From Pythium myriotylum (taxonomy: Eukaryota > Oomycota > Peronosporomycetes > Pythiales > Pythiaceae): a stretch of 64,000 bases of DNA. The notes under the pieces were generated by a model, which was not told the origin of the DNA, ran no database searches, and saw nothing but the letters and a program-made list of their open reading frames with translations. Positions 38,570 to 48,315 of this stretch are shown in pieces (the stretch's first letter is position 1; each line of letters begins with the position of its first letter). A program made the position numbers and the translations under genes. The DNA is taken from NCBI GenBank assembly GCA_023091665.1, contig JALJCQ010000003.1, positions 744,001-808,000 of the forward strand. Reading direction: 5' to 3'.

Positions 38570-41500
38570 CTAAATCAACGGCAGCGAGCTGCTCGCGCGT
38601 CGGTACGCGCGTCGCCGCCGCGGCAACGACCTCGTCTCTCCGTCCACGCCCACCACCGCCACGCCCTCGACCTCCAGCTGCTCCTCCTCTTGCTGCGCCG
38701 CCATCGTGTTGAAAATGTGCTCCAGCGTCGTGTCGCTCACACTGTACTCGCCCACGCGAAGCGACGCCTTGGCCTCCTCCAGCAGACGGAAGATCGCACT
38801 CGGCCGCAGGCCCTCGCGGCGCGGCACCTGGAACCGGAAATGTGCCGCGCCCTGCTGCTCCACGACCTCGCTGCCCGGCAGCCGCGACGAGAAAAAGTCC
38901 ACCAGACCAGCGCCCAGGTCCTCGCCCGCCCACCACTCGCACAGCGTCGACACCGGCACGTGTCCGTCCGCTCGCAGCAGCTGTGTCAGCACCGACGCAC
39001 TCGCCTCGCCGCCCTCAATCTCTTCGCGACGACCTGGATCGCCGAGCACCGCGCACACTTCGCCCAGATTCGCCAACGTCACGCTTCCCGCGTCGCCCAC
39101 GACGCCCTTCACGTGCTCAGCCAGCGTCTCCACCATCGCCGCCGATGGCTCCTGCAGCTTGACCTCGACTGTGTAGCCCTTGCCGAACTTCTGCTTGAGG
39201 TGCTCCACGCTGCCCAGACACTGCAGCCGCCCGCTCACGAGAATGCCCACGCGCGTCGCCAGCGCCTCGCACTCCTCCATGCTGTGCGTCGTCAGCACCA
39301 CGCACGAGTCCTTCTCAGCGCACACGCCCGCGATCACGTCCCACATCTTGCGCCGCGAGCTCGGGTCCACGCCCGTCGACGGCTCGTCCAGGAAGATGAT
39401 GCGCGGCGCGCCAAGCAGCGCGATCGCCGTCGACACCTTGCGCTTGTTGCCGCCACTCAGACCGCGTGTCAGCTTGTGGCGGTACTCTTCGAGACCAAGC
39501 TCGTGGATCTTCTGGTCCACAGCAGCGCCGACCTGGCTCGCCGGGATGCCCTTCAGACGCGCGTACAGCTCCAGCTGCTCCTGCACTGTCAGCAGGTCGT
39601 GGAGCGAGTCGAACTGCGGACAGTAGCCCAGCACTGTTCTTGCCTGGTCGCGCGACGTCGCGAGATCATACCCACCCAGTGACGCGAACCCATTGGTCGG
39701 CGCGAGCTGGCCCGTGAGGATCTTCATGGTCGTCGACTTGCCGGCGCCGTTAATACCTAGGTATCCGAAGCACTCGCCCTTGGGGATGGCGAGGCAGAGA
39801 TCGTCCAGAGCGATCTTGCCGCCCTTGTACTGCTGTCGCAAGTTGCGGACGAAGACAGCGTCACGTTCACTCGGGAGGACACCCTGCACGCGGTGACGCT
39901 CCGCAGCGACGTCGCTGTCTTCATCTTCATAAGAGATCGTGGCCCGTGACTCCTTCTTCCACTTGACACTGTTCTTCTCGACCGCAAACAAGATCACCCC
40001 GAACAAGACTGCCTCCGCGAGTCCGTAGAGAATCGGCGCACCCGCTACGTCGAGCGCGAAAACGTCACGGACGCAACAATTTGTGGACGCGCTGTCCCAG
40101 CACTCGACTGAACAATCCCCGCTTCCTAACCATGGGAAGAGACCGAAAAACGTCGGCGGCTCCACTCTCTCGGACGCGCCGAGCAGCGACTTGTGGCTCA
40201 CGCGATGCATTGTGATCTCGTAGACGCCCGAGTTCAAGGCGTAGCCGGGAAAGAGAAGGTAGATCCAGCGCAGGTAGCTGCGGTCGAGTGTTGACAATAG
40301 CAAACCGCCGCTCGAGCCTGTGAGCGAGACGTCGATCACGCGACAGAGGAACGAGATAATGCTCAGCGCTCCGCCAACAAAGAAGCCAAAGACCAGCAGT
40401 ACAGTCTGTGCCGACGAGTGCTTCTCGTAGCGATGCGAGACGACGTACGCCATAGGAATGACAACCAGCGCGTGTGACGCGAGCAGTAGGAGGATTGCCG
40501 TCACTTCGTCAGAAGTGATATCTTTCAGGCCTCTTGACGTGACTGGGATCATGATCGCTGCCAAAGCCACCGGGAGGAGGATGATGATCGCGTCGTGGGT
40601 CCAGTTGGCGAACCAGTATGCCGCGGTTTTGGCTCCACAGATGAGCTGTAGGGTCTTGGCGTTCTGGATCGGGTTCTTCTCTCGGACGATGAAGGCGACG
40701 ATCGCTGCGGGGATGAAAGAGAACGCGAGGGCGACAATTGTGGCGCGGAGAAACGAGTTGATCGTGAGCTGGCTCTTGGCTCCATCCCCGGACATGCAAG
40801 TCGGGTTATAGCAGCTTCGATAGGCATTGTTGCAGCCGTTACAGGGGTAGTCGGGCGAGACTGGGTTGGTACGCGTGCAGCACACGGTGGCGTCGCACTC
40901 GAAGATGCCCATCGTGCAGAAATGGTATTCGCGTACACACGATGACACGTAGTCATCTGTGAACCGATCTGATGTTGAGGTGAACGAGGTGGCATTGCAG
41001 GACGCCTGCATGGCCTTGGAAGGCACAGATTCGGCGTAATTGGGGAAGAACGATGCGACTTGAATCTCAGAGATGACTAGTGCGATGAATAGCAGCAGAA
41101 CGGGGATACCGACGGCGTTGATGAGGCTCTTACGATCGCGTCGGGTAATTTGGAACCGTTTGGTCAGGAGAGCGGCAAACTGCGAGCCAAATGACGTCCT
41201 CCCACATTCGAAGGAGTCATGGGAGATGGCATTCGTACCAGAAAAACCATTCGATTTCGCGGCCTCTCGATCACTCGATATACGAAGAAACACTTCTTCC
41301 AGGGTCGTCACTGAGACGCCGTACTGAGCCACATGGAGCCTCACCATCTCCATATCCAGCGTTTCCAGCATGGTCGGGAACGATGTTACCGTGTCGCTCG
41401 GAAGCTGGAACACCAACTCCGACCCATGGTCACTCAAGCACTTGGCGTCGGGCACAAACTGGCGCAGGAACGTAGTCACTACAGAGACCTCGCAGGATGA

Positions 41501-43969
41501 ATCCGCCTTGATCAGCGTGAGGTTGTAGCCAGCGCCAAAACGATTCTTCAAAAACAGAGACGTGCCAGCACAGCACAGCTGACCGTCCGCCATGATCGCG
41601 ATGCGGTCACCGAGGATATCAGCCTCGTCCATGAAGTGTGTTGTCAGCACGATCACGCGGTCATCTCGGTTACGCTGCAGCAGATTCCATGTGAAGCGAC
41701 GCGAGTACGGGTCCATGCCGGACGTCGGTTCGTCGAGAAACACGAGCTTACTGTCGCCGATGAACGCCAGCGCCACACTCAACTTGCGCTTCTGGCCGCC
41801 CGAGAGACTCTTTGATGGCACTTTACGCTTCTCTGTCAGTCCAACCTCGCGAATCATCTTGTCCACTTCGATCTGTAGTTGGTCAGGAGCCACGTTCTTC
41901 ATCGTTCCAAAGAAGAGCAGGTGGTCTTCCACCGACAAATCGCCTAACAGCACGTCGTGCTGTGGGCAAATCCCCATCATGTGCCGTAGCTCATCGAAGT
42001 CGCGGCGGATCGATCGCCCATAGAGTGTGGCGTCGCCACTCGTAGGCGGCGTGAGCCCTGTGAGCATCGAGATGGTCGTGGTCTTGCCGGCGCCGTTGTG
42101 GCCTAGAAGCGCTGTGATCTGGCCAGAGTACATGGTGAGCGTGAGATCGTCCACGGCGATACGCTCAGAGTCGTCAGTCGTGAAGACTTTGCGCAGGCGG
42201 GTGATCTGTAGGCACTTCCCCGAGCGTTCTTGGGCCGCTAATGCCGTGGAAACAGGTTCCACAATTGCTCTGGCGGCATTACTTTCCCTGTTCATGGCGA
42301 TCTCGGCATTGTCCTTAATAGCAGCAGTCGGAGTCGAGAAGTGTGCATAGTCATCATTGAGTTCGGTGCCTTTGAGTTGGGACCAGTATGATCGAGTACA
42401 GAGGAAATCCCACCTGCGAGCGACACCGTACTCTTGTGGCACCACTTGGTCAACGTACCAGCCAAGCGCGAAGAGTAGAACGCAGTCGAGCACGAGCATC
42501 CAACACATGGAGAACGCCGTTGGCACTTTGATCGGCGAACGAGCAATAGTCACGTCATACGCCATTCCAGTACCGAGCTGAGCGTGGCGAAGTAGCTCGT
42601 CGATCGCAAGGCCTAAAGCCGTGGGCGGCGCGAGAGCAGCCGCGTATTTGTTGGCGTTGGGCTTGGATTGGACAGCAAAGTAGGGGAAATAGAGCACGAT
42701 CCACGCAAGCACCGACGCGATCGCTGCCGTGCGAGACTTGTCGAAGAATGGCGCCATGAAGTACCCGAAAGCCGTGATAGTCATGCTGAAGATGAAGAAG
42801 AGCCACACGAGCGTGATTGAGGACCCATGGGGGAAAACATTCGTGTACTTGAGTAGCGCGGCCATGGCGAAGGCCAGCGGTGCGGCGGTTGTGGCCGTCG
42901 TGAGCATCCACGAGAGGATTACGGCTCTATCGGAGAGACCCATGATCTTCATGATCTCGCGGATCCGTGATTCCTTCTCGATGACCATCATAGACGTCGT
43001 GCGAGACACGAACTTGATGTAGACGATGAGCAAGAAGAGGCCCACTACAGTCTGTCCGTTTGAGTAGAACGCTTTCTTCGACGCTGATAGCACACCGAAG
43101 CGGGAGGTATCGTTGTTAAAGTCGGTGCACATGAAGCCACTTGCAGGGGACTCAACATAATTGGAGACTGACTTGGCCAGATGCGAATCGTAGTTATCGT
43201 TGTCTCCGATGATCGAGTCAATGTTGACGATGATAACGAGACCAGTGGTGAGGATTAGCGGCAGAACAATCTCCATGGCGAAGGAGATCGGCTTTGTGCG
43301 TTTGATCTGCAGGTTCTTCCACACCAAATTGGACACCTGGCGCCACGCTAGTAAGAGAGACCCGACCCTCGGGTGAGTATCCGCAGTCGACATCTTCATG
43401 GCATGTGCTTCGATTTGCTCTTCATCTTGCAAATGTGCTTCACGTCGAAACAGACGCCGTGATGCGATTGCGAGCGTAATCAGCAGCACCACGAGCAGAC
43501 CTGATAAAACCCACAATACCACCGACGCCGCACTCACTGGAGCGCACTCGGACTCCAGCCCAATCATCGAATCGAGGATATCAGTGTAGTTGCTGTATAC
43601 CTGCGCTGATGCCGAGAGCTTGCACTGGTTATGCATCTTGGCCGCAGCGGCGCAGCACGCTGACGACGACAAGTATTGCGGGTCTGCGCAAGCAAAGCGG
43701 CATGACCCGAACTGGACGTTGGGGTCGATTCCAGCCGCAACGGCAAAGGCTCGCAGCTCCTCGCTCTCGTTGGCATTGACAGAGCCTTCCGCGCTGCCAC
43801 CGCCGGAATTGGGCACAAACTGGAAGAGACCCGAGTTCATGACGCAGTAGAGATAGAGCGGATCTTTCGTCGCGAGCTTCGACGCGATCGTGCCCATGGC
43901 CTGGAGCCCGATCACGGAACCGGACGCGAGCTCGGCATCGTCGACGACTTCGAAGCCGAAAGCGTCCAT
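38570..43969 (-). CDS. ABCA-subfamily full transporter C (1799 aa)
   Basis: Intronless ABCA full transporter on the minus strand; ATG at 43969 (MDAFGFEVVDD). Layout matches transporters A and B: Cys-rich N-terminal segment (LYCVMNSGLF, GSCRFAC, ACCAAAA, SEC), an extra membrane span (VVLWVLSGLLVVLLITLAIA), the normal ABCA start (LVWKNLQIKRTKPISFAMEI), ATPase domain 1 with GHNGAGKTTT and LSGGQKRKLS, a Cys-rich loop (CCTRTN, CNGCNN, CYNPTCMS), and ATPase domain 2 with GINGAGKSTT and LSGGNKRKVS. All ATP-binding motifs are intact. ATPase domain 1 and the last 1.35 kb are nearly identical to transporter B, while membrane regions and loops are well diverged, so selection or lack of exchange keeps the substrate-facing parts different. 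Possible oomycete initiator (CCACTCTCCAATTCC on the minus strand) just upstream. Confidence 0.93.
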   Translation of the reverse strand: MDAFGFEVVDDAELASGSVIGLQAMGTIASKLATKDPLYLYCVMNSGLFQFVPNSGGGSAEGSVNANESEELRAFAVAAGIDPNVQFGSCRFACADPQYLSSSACCAAAAKMHNQCKLSASAQVYSNYTDILDSMIGLESECAPVSAASVVLWVLSGLLVVLLITLAIASRRLFRREAHLQDEEQIEAHAMKMSTADTHPRVGSLLLAWRQVSNLVWKNLQIKRTKPISFAMEIVLPLILTTGLVIIVNIDSIIGDNDNYDSHLAKSVSNYVESPASGFMCTDFNNDTSRFGVLSASKKAFYSNGQTVVGLFLLIVYIKFVSRTTSMMVIEKESRIREIMKIMGLSDRAVILSWMLTTATTAAPLAFAMAALLKYTNVFPHGSSITLVWLFFIFSMTITAFGYFMAPFFDKSRTAAIASVLAWIVLYFPYFAVQSKPNANKYAAALAPPTALGLAIDELLRHAQLGTGMAYDVTIARSPIKVPTAFSMCWMLVLDCVLLFALGWYVDQVVPQEYGVARRWDFLCTRSYWSQLKGTELNDDYAHFSTPTAAIKDNAEIAMNRESNAARAIVEPVSTALAAQERSGKCLQITRLRKVFTTDDSERIAVDDLTLTMYSGQITALLGHNGAGKTTTISMLTGLTPPTSGDATLYGRSIRRDFDELRHMMGICPQHDVLLGDLSVEDHLLFFGTMKNVAPDQLQIEVDKMIREVGLTEKRKVPSKSLSGGQKRKLSVALAFIGDSKLVFLDEPTSGMDPYSRRFTWNLLQRNRDDRVIVLTTHFMDEADILGDRIAIMADGQLCCAGTSLFLKNRFGAGYNLTLIKADSSCEVSVVTTFLRQFVPDAKCLSDHGSELVFQLPSDTVTSFPTMLETLDMEMVRLHVAQYGVSVTTLEEVFLRISSDREAAKSNGFSGTNAISHDSFECGRTSFGSQFAALLTKRFQITRRDRKSLINAVGIPVLLLFIALVISEIQVASFFPNYAESVPSKAMQASCNATSFTSTSDRFTDDYVSSCVREYHFCTMGIFECDATVCCTRTNPVSPDYPCNGCNNAYRSCYNPTCMSGDGAKSQLTINSFLRATIVALAFSFIPAAIVAFIVREKNPIQNAKTLQLICGAKTAAYWFANWTHDAIIILLPVALAAIMIPVTSRGLKDITSDEVTAILLLLASHALVVIPMAYVVSHRYEKHSSAQTVLLVFGFFVGGALSIISFLCRVIDVSLTGSSGGLLLSTLDRSYLRWIYLLFPGYALNSGVYEITMHRVSHKSLLGASERVEPPTFFGLFPWLGSGDCSVECWDSASTNCCVRDVFALDVAGAPILYGLAEAVLFGVILFAVEKNSVKWKKESRATISYEDEDSDVAAERHRVQGVLPSERDAVFVRNLRQQYKGGKIALDDLCLAIPKGECFGYLGINGAGKSTTMKILTGQLAPTNGFASLGGYDLATSRDQARTVLGYCPQFDSLHDLLTVQEQLELYARLKGIPASQVGAAVDQKIHELGLEEYRHKLTRGLSGGNKRKVSTAIALLGAPRIIFLDEPSTGVDPSSRRKMWDVIAGVCAEKDSCVVLTTHSMEECEALATRVGILVSGRLQCLGSVEHLKQKFGKGYTVEVKLQEPSAAMVETLAEHVKGVVGDAGSVTLANLGEVCAVLGDPGRREEIEGGEASASVLTQLLRADGHVPVSTLCEWWAGEDLGAGLVDFFSSRLPGSEVVEQQGAAHFRFQVPRREGLRPSAIFRLLEEAKASLRVGEYSVSDTTLEHIFNTMAAQQEEEQLEVEGVAVVGVDGETRSLPRRRRAYRRASSSLPLI
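41354..42232 (-). repeat. Near-identical tract 1, copy in transporter C
   Basis: Partner of 24675-25553, 879 bp, about two silent differences. It covers the end of the linker, ATPase domain 1 and the start of the following regulatory stretch. Confidence 0.9.
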
Positions 43970-44211
43970 CGCACGATGGGGAATTGGAGAGTGGGCTCTC
44001 TCACGAGGAGACGTCGGTGTCTCCCAAGATACGCAGACGGTCGGCAGTCATGTGCGAGACGTCACTGTCGTCAAGCGACCCAGACCGGAGGCCCAATTAT
44101 TGTGGGTATTGTGGGTATGAATCTGCTGGCGCGAAAATTTTCATGGAAACACCTTCTAGGTTCCAGACTGGAATCTAGAACTTCTGTACTGGAACTTCCA
44201 CTGCGGGAAAA

Positions 44212-44276
44212 ACTCATACCGTCAAAGTACCGGTTCAGCTAAGACTCATACCGTCCAAGTACCGGTTGCGACCGGA
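44212..44276. promoter_or_regulatory. Tandem 32-bp repeat with ACCGGT sites
   Basis: Two units, ACTCATACCGTCAAAGTACC at 44212 and ACTCATACCGTCCAAGTACC at 44244, each continuing into ACCGGTT (44229-44234 and 44261-44266); period 32 bp. A further ACCGGA at 44271 is 10 bp from the second site. The array lies about 240-300 bp upstream of transporter C on the minus strand and upstream of the IQM-like gene on the plus strand. Likely regulatory; inferred. Confidence 0.5.
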
Positions 44277-44758
44277 AGTCTGACTACACGCTGACAGTTC
44301 TTTGGCGCGGATAGGGCAACGCGGTGGGTTCAACACGGATCCGGAACACCTTGACCTCTGATACTCGATACTGAGTATCCGCAGTAGCGTCGATTTGTAG
44401 AGTCGTGAGCTGAGACCAACCTGTGACAATGCATCAGCACGTGTCTCAGAATCGCGACAGCGGTTCCTGGGGTTCCTTTCTCTGAACTCATCCGAGTTCA
44501 ACCTGATGCCACGAACCGGAGAGGCGACGCCGTGTTCTCCGAGCATTTCTCTGCCGCCGCCGAGTCTCTGCCGTCTAGGTCATCGCGCCGCGGAACCTGA
44601 GACCGTGCTAATTCAGTAGCCGTCGCAAAAGGATGATGCGTGGGTAAAGTGTGGAAGCAACGCACGTGGTGGATGCGCGGTCTTCGCTGTCTCCGGCAAC
44701 GAGACGCCGGCGCCACTTCAGCATCTCCGCCTCGACCTCCAGCCCTCTCGGCCTCTTC

Positions 44759-45682
44759 ATGGCTCCGTACTCGCAAGCCCAACACGGCGCCGGGCAACTC
44801 GTCCTGCCGCAAGTGGCACCGCCGACTGGCGACAAGACTCCGCAAATGCGTGCCCGCGACTCATCGAGTGACACCACACCCAACAACATTGACCGGTGGG
44901 AGCAACTTCGTCAGATGGTACGCGTGCTCACTGGCCTGCGCGACCGGGCCGCAGGCGCTCGCGGGCGCCGGCGAGCCCACAGCTACGGCGGCAGCAGCCC
45001 CATGCTCCTGCTGCACCACGACTTCTGGCTTGAAGCGCTTGACACGAAACACCGATACGGGTTCCACCTTCGTGCGTTCCATGACCTCTGGAAAGAAGAC
45101 ATGGCAGACGACCGGTATGCTGATGATGTCCAGAACCGCTCCTTCTTCTACTGGCTCGACCACGGACGCGGCAGGCAAGTGGTTTTACCCAACTGCGACC
45201 GTGACCGATTGGATGCCACGCGTGTCCAGTACTGCTCCGAGCAGCAGAGAAGACAGTATGAAGTCGAGTTTACATTCTCACGGCTCGCTTTCGCCGACGG
45301 CCATGCGCCAGTGCAGACAGACGGGCTGAGCAAGTGGATCTTTGTGCTGTCTCAGGACGACAAACTCTACGTCGCTCGAAAGCACAAGGGTCAGTTCCAC
45401 CACTCGAGCTTCCTCGCTGGCGAACCGATCGTTGCAGCGGGCAAAATCTACGTCAAGGACGGCACGATCTCCGCAATTGAACCGCACAGTGGGCACTTCA
45501 AGCCCAAGCTCGGGAGCCTCACCGCCCTTTGCTGCGTGCTGAGATCTCATGGCGTGGATTCAAGCCAAGTCCATTTCATTAAACCCAAGAAGTGGAAAGA
45601 TCCTTGGCCGTTTGATGACGCAGAATGCGAAGAGTTCGATGAGCCAGAAGTCAACTATATCTCGGACTCGGACTATTCATGA
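44759..45682 (+). CDS. IQM-like protein (plant IQM-type core, no IQ motif)
   Basis: Single-exon protein of 307 residues; start at ATG 44759 (MAPYSQAQHG) because the frame upstream begins only with GTG. The core matches plant IQ-motif (IQM) calmodulin-binding proteins and their fungal relatives block by block: HRYGFHLRAFHDLWKED, RSFFYWLDHGRG, QYEVEF, KWIFVLSQDDKLYVARKHKG, FHHSSFLAGEPIVAAGKIYV, IEPHSGHFKP. The N-terminal part lacks a recognisable IQ calmodulin-binding motif, though a basic stretch (GLRDRAAGARGRRRAHS) sits in a similar position. The tail is acidic (DDAECEEFDEPEVNYISDSD). In plants this family links calcium signalling to stress and hormone responses; the role here is unknown. It lies tail to tail with the TKL kinase, 77 bp apart. 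Confidence 0.82.
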   Translation: MAPYSQAQHGAGQLVLPQVAPPTGDKTPQMRARDSSSDTTPNNIDRWEQLRQMVRVLTGLRDRAAGARGRRRAHSYGGSSPMLLLHHDFWLEALDTKHRYGFHLRAFHDLWKEDMADDRYADDVQNRSFFYWLDHGRGRQVVLPNCDRDRLDATRVQYCSEQQRRQYEVEFTFSRLAFADGHAPVQTDGLSKWIFVLSQDDKLYVARKHKGQFHHSSFLAGEPIVAAGKIYVKDGTISAIEPHSGHFKPKLGSLTALCCVLRSHGVDSSQVHFIKPKKWKDPWPFDDAECEEFDEPEVNYISDSDYS

Positions 45683-45759
45683 TTACATTGCAGTTATAGC
45701 TGTACTTCAAATTAGCTAGACCTAGGTTCCTACTAAATTAACCTACCGCACTAATAATC

Positions 45760-48225
45760 TTACTCTTCACTTTCATCATCCTGAAGCATCAAGTCGCGCA
45801 CACCACGGCGGTTCAAACGCTGGTGGCGCTGCATCAGCATTAGGCGTCGCCGGTCGCGACCTTGGTCGAACGAGTTCTGGTCAAAGACTTCCTGTCGCAC
45901 TTCGTTTTGGAGCGACTGCAAGATCTCGGTCATCTTCGGGCGCCGCGTCGAGTCAGCGTCCAGACAGCGCATGATGAGATCACGACGACATGGACTACAG
46001 CTGATGGGAAGTGTTGGGCGAAGACTACCACGCGCGACTTGCATCATAATGTCAATCGTGCTCTCTTCCGTGTGGTCGTAATATGGGTCCTTTCGGGTCT
46101 CGAGCTCGATGAGCACGATACCGAAGCTGTAACAGTCCACTTTCGTGTCGTACTTTTCTTCTCGGAGAATCTCAGGAGCAAGCCAATACGGCGTGCCAAC
46201 GATCGTGCTAAACAAACCTCCGCCGACTGCCTGTCGCTTAGACTCCCCGAAATCGGATACTTTGCATGTGTAAGTTGTTGTACACAGCAGATTTGATGAC
46301 TTCAAATCACGATGCACCAGAGGTGGATCGCAATTGTGCAAGTACGACACGCCGAGTGCGACATCCGTCGCAATCTTCAGCAGAGGATCACTCCAGCTGA
46401 GGGCGATGCTGCTTCGAAGCAGTGAGAACACATCACCCCGCTCCAGATACTCCATCACAACACCCACGTTCGCGAGGTTGTCGTATGTCGCACCAATAAA
46501 AAGCACAATGTTCGGGTGTCGCAGCATCGCCTGCATCTGCACCTTGACCTTGAAATCTTTCAAACCTTCAGGGGTGCAACTTGACAACGCTAGTCGTTTT
46601 AGCACCACCTGCGTACCGTGGTAATCTGCTAAAAGAATGTCACCCGTCGGCGTTTTGGCGACCACGTCCTTCAACTCGAGTTCAACGAACGGGATGGATA
46701 CTTGTTTGAGGATGCGTGTGTCACTCGCGTTTAGTAACTCTTCCTCCATCATCTCCTTTTCATCTCGTGGCAAGTTGCGGTTCTCGAGGCCCATGCGCTT
46801 CACCGACAAATCCAGCTTCAGCGACGTATTCATTCGCTCCGCTCGTACTTTTGACGCATAAGCGATGCGGCAGGCCCGGTCCTCCGAGTACGTTGCGATC
46901 AATGTAAGTGCTGTCGGCAGCAGCGCCGAAAGCATGAGGAAAATCGTCAAACCTTTCGTGTGTTCCGGGCGCGAGTTCATGGAGAATTTGGGGCCAAGTA
47001 GGCGCATCAGAAACATCGTCATCCACAACGCTGCCGAGTTGAACACAACATGCGGAAAGTCGAGCTTGATCGCAAACGAAACAATGCCAGTGACAGCCGC
47101 AACAAGGGCCAAGACAGCCATGATGATAGTGCTCGCAGTTTTGGCCTGATACACCAAAATCCAGTACTGCAGACTCATATAATCCCGATTCTCATGGAGC
47201 TCCATCCATAGGCTGTCTGCATACCACTCTCTCGGCATGGGCACTTTTTTCCCACACGACGTCTCCCCATCGTTGATAAACCGTTGTCGCTGGCTGCGTA
47301 CGGCGAAGAGCAGCGTATGCATGTACACGTCTAGTCCGACAGCCCAGAGAAGCAAAATCAGCACGGCGATCGACTTCCACGTGCGCCGAAAGTAGTACAC
47401 GACGATGCGGAGCCGCATTGTGCGTTCGAGAAACTTGAGCGGAAATAGCCCGTAGAGCAGCGCGAAGGGCACGTAGGCCCAGAGCACGACGTTGACTTCT
47501 TTGTGGATCTCGGGCATGATGTAGGTGTCGCACTCGTGGGTCGTCGTGTTGAACCTGGCGATCGTGTGGCTGCCGATACAGACCGTCTGCAGCTCGAGAA
47601 AAAGCAAGTAGGCGAGCACCTGGAAGAAGACAAGAAACAGCAGCATGCGTCGCGCCGAGCCGAGGTCGTTCATGGATGTGTACAGCTGGTAGGATTCCTC
47701 CAGCCGCTCGTCGCGGAAGCGGTTCGAGTACCAGCGCAGATCTCTTCTTGGGTCGATACGAGCAAACCAGCGCTGCTGGGTCGACTCGGAGAGCAGTGCC
47801 GTGGCGCTCGAGAGCGAGCTCTCCATGGACGACCGGTACTCTCCGTCGTGCGCGCCGCTCGGTCGGTGCTGCGACGCCGTGAGCGCCATGGAGGACGACG
47901 CGCGGCCTCTCTCGGGCTCGTCTTCTCGCTCCTCGTCGACGCGGCTGGGCAGACTCACCGTGGACGTGGCGCCGAACATGACCATGCGGCGTCGCGCGAG
48001 TGGCGGCGGCGGCGCGAGTCGGGGCGCGCGCAGGCCGCTGGTCATGCGGAAGCCGGCGCGCGTGGGCGTCTGGACCTTGCGGAAGGGCTCGGCGCGCGCG
48101 TCGTCGCGCTCGTCGCCCGCGGCGGCGTCGTCGGCGATCTCGATGCGGCGCTCGGGCGGCGCGGCCGTGACGACGTGCACGCGCGCCGCGGCGGCCGCCG
48201 CTTCTCGCTGCGAGGACGCGCTCAT
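45760..48225 (-). CDS. Membrane-anchored tyrosine-kinase-like (TKL) protein kinase
   Basis: Single-exon gene of 821 residues; start at ATG 48225 (MSASSQREAA). The first about 180 residues are Ala/Arg/Ser-rich and probably disordered and cytosolic. Residues about 190-470 hold five or six hydrophobic spans (for example MLLFLVFFQVLAYLLFLEL; VLILLLWAVGLDVYMHTLLF; IIMAVLALVAAVTGIVSFAI). The C-terminal kinase domain (about 525-795) has VVLKRL (ATP lysine), HRDLKSSNLL (near 636), DFGESK, the substrate motif GTPYWLAPEIL and a Cys-rich CSPCRRDL. This HRDLKSSN/GTPYWLAPE pattern is that of TKL kinases, a group greatly expanded in oomycetes. All catalytic residues are present. I infer a multi-span membrane kinase, possibly a sensor; no ligand domain is recognisable. 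Confidence 0.88.
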   Translation of the reverse strand: MSASSQREAAAAAARVHVVTAAPPERRIEIADDAAAGDERDDARAEPFRKVQTPTRAGFRMTSGLRAPRLAPPPPLARRRMVMFGATSTVSLPSRVDEEREDEPERGRASSSMALTASQHRPSGAHDGEYRSSMESSLSSATALLSESTQQRWFARIDPRRDLRWYSNRFRDERLEESYQLYTSMNDLGSARRMLLFLVFFQVLAYLLFLELQTVCIGSHTIARFNTTTHECDTYIMPEIHKEVNVVLWAYVPFALLYGLFPLKFLERTMRLRIVVYYFRRTWKSIAVLILLLWAVGLDVYMHTLLFAVRSQRQRFINDGETSCGKKVPMPREWYADSLWMELHENRDYMSLQYWILVYQAKTASTIIMAVLALVAAVTGIVSFAIKLDFPHVVFNSAALWMTMFLMRLLGPKFSMNSRPEHTKGLTIFLMLSALLPTALTLIATYSEDRACRIAYASKVRAERMNTSLKLDLSVKRMGLENRNLPRDEKEMMEEELLNASDTRILKQVSIPFVELELKDVVAKTPTGDILLADYHGTQVVLKRLALSSCTPEGLKDFKVKVQMQAMLRHPNIVLFIGATYDNLANVGVVMEYLERGDVFSLLRSSIALSWSDPLLKIATDVALGVSYLHNCDPPLVHRDLKSSNLLCTTTYTCKVSDFGESKRQAVGGGLFSTIVGTPYWLAPEILREEKYDTKVDCYSFGIVLIELETRKDPYYDHTEESTIDIMMQVARGSLRPTLPISCSPCRRDLIMRCLDADSTRRPKMTEILQSLQNEVRQEVFDQNSFDQGRDRRRLMLMQRHQRLNRRGVRDLMLQDDESEE

Positions 48226-48315
48226 ATCCTCTGGCGCATATATCGCCTCCCCGATGGAAAGGTTAAGTCGACGAAAAAGCGAGAGGGAACCATGCCAGCC
48301 CCGGAGGGCGCGAGT

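Larger units (their letters stand above)
37600..39922 (-). repeat. Right arm of 2.3-kb near-perfect inverted repeat
   Basis: Reverse-complement partner of 27009-29331, same length. It covers the 3-prime flank and full coding region of the third-locus Gly/Trp-rich gene, the intergenic block and the last 1.35 kb of transporter C. The spacer between arms is 8268 bp and is unique apart from the copy 2 Gly/Trp-rich locus. Confidence 0.95.
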
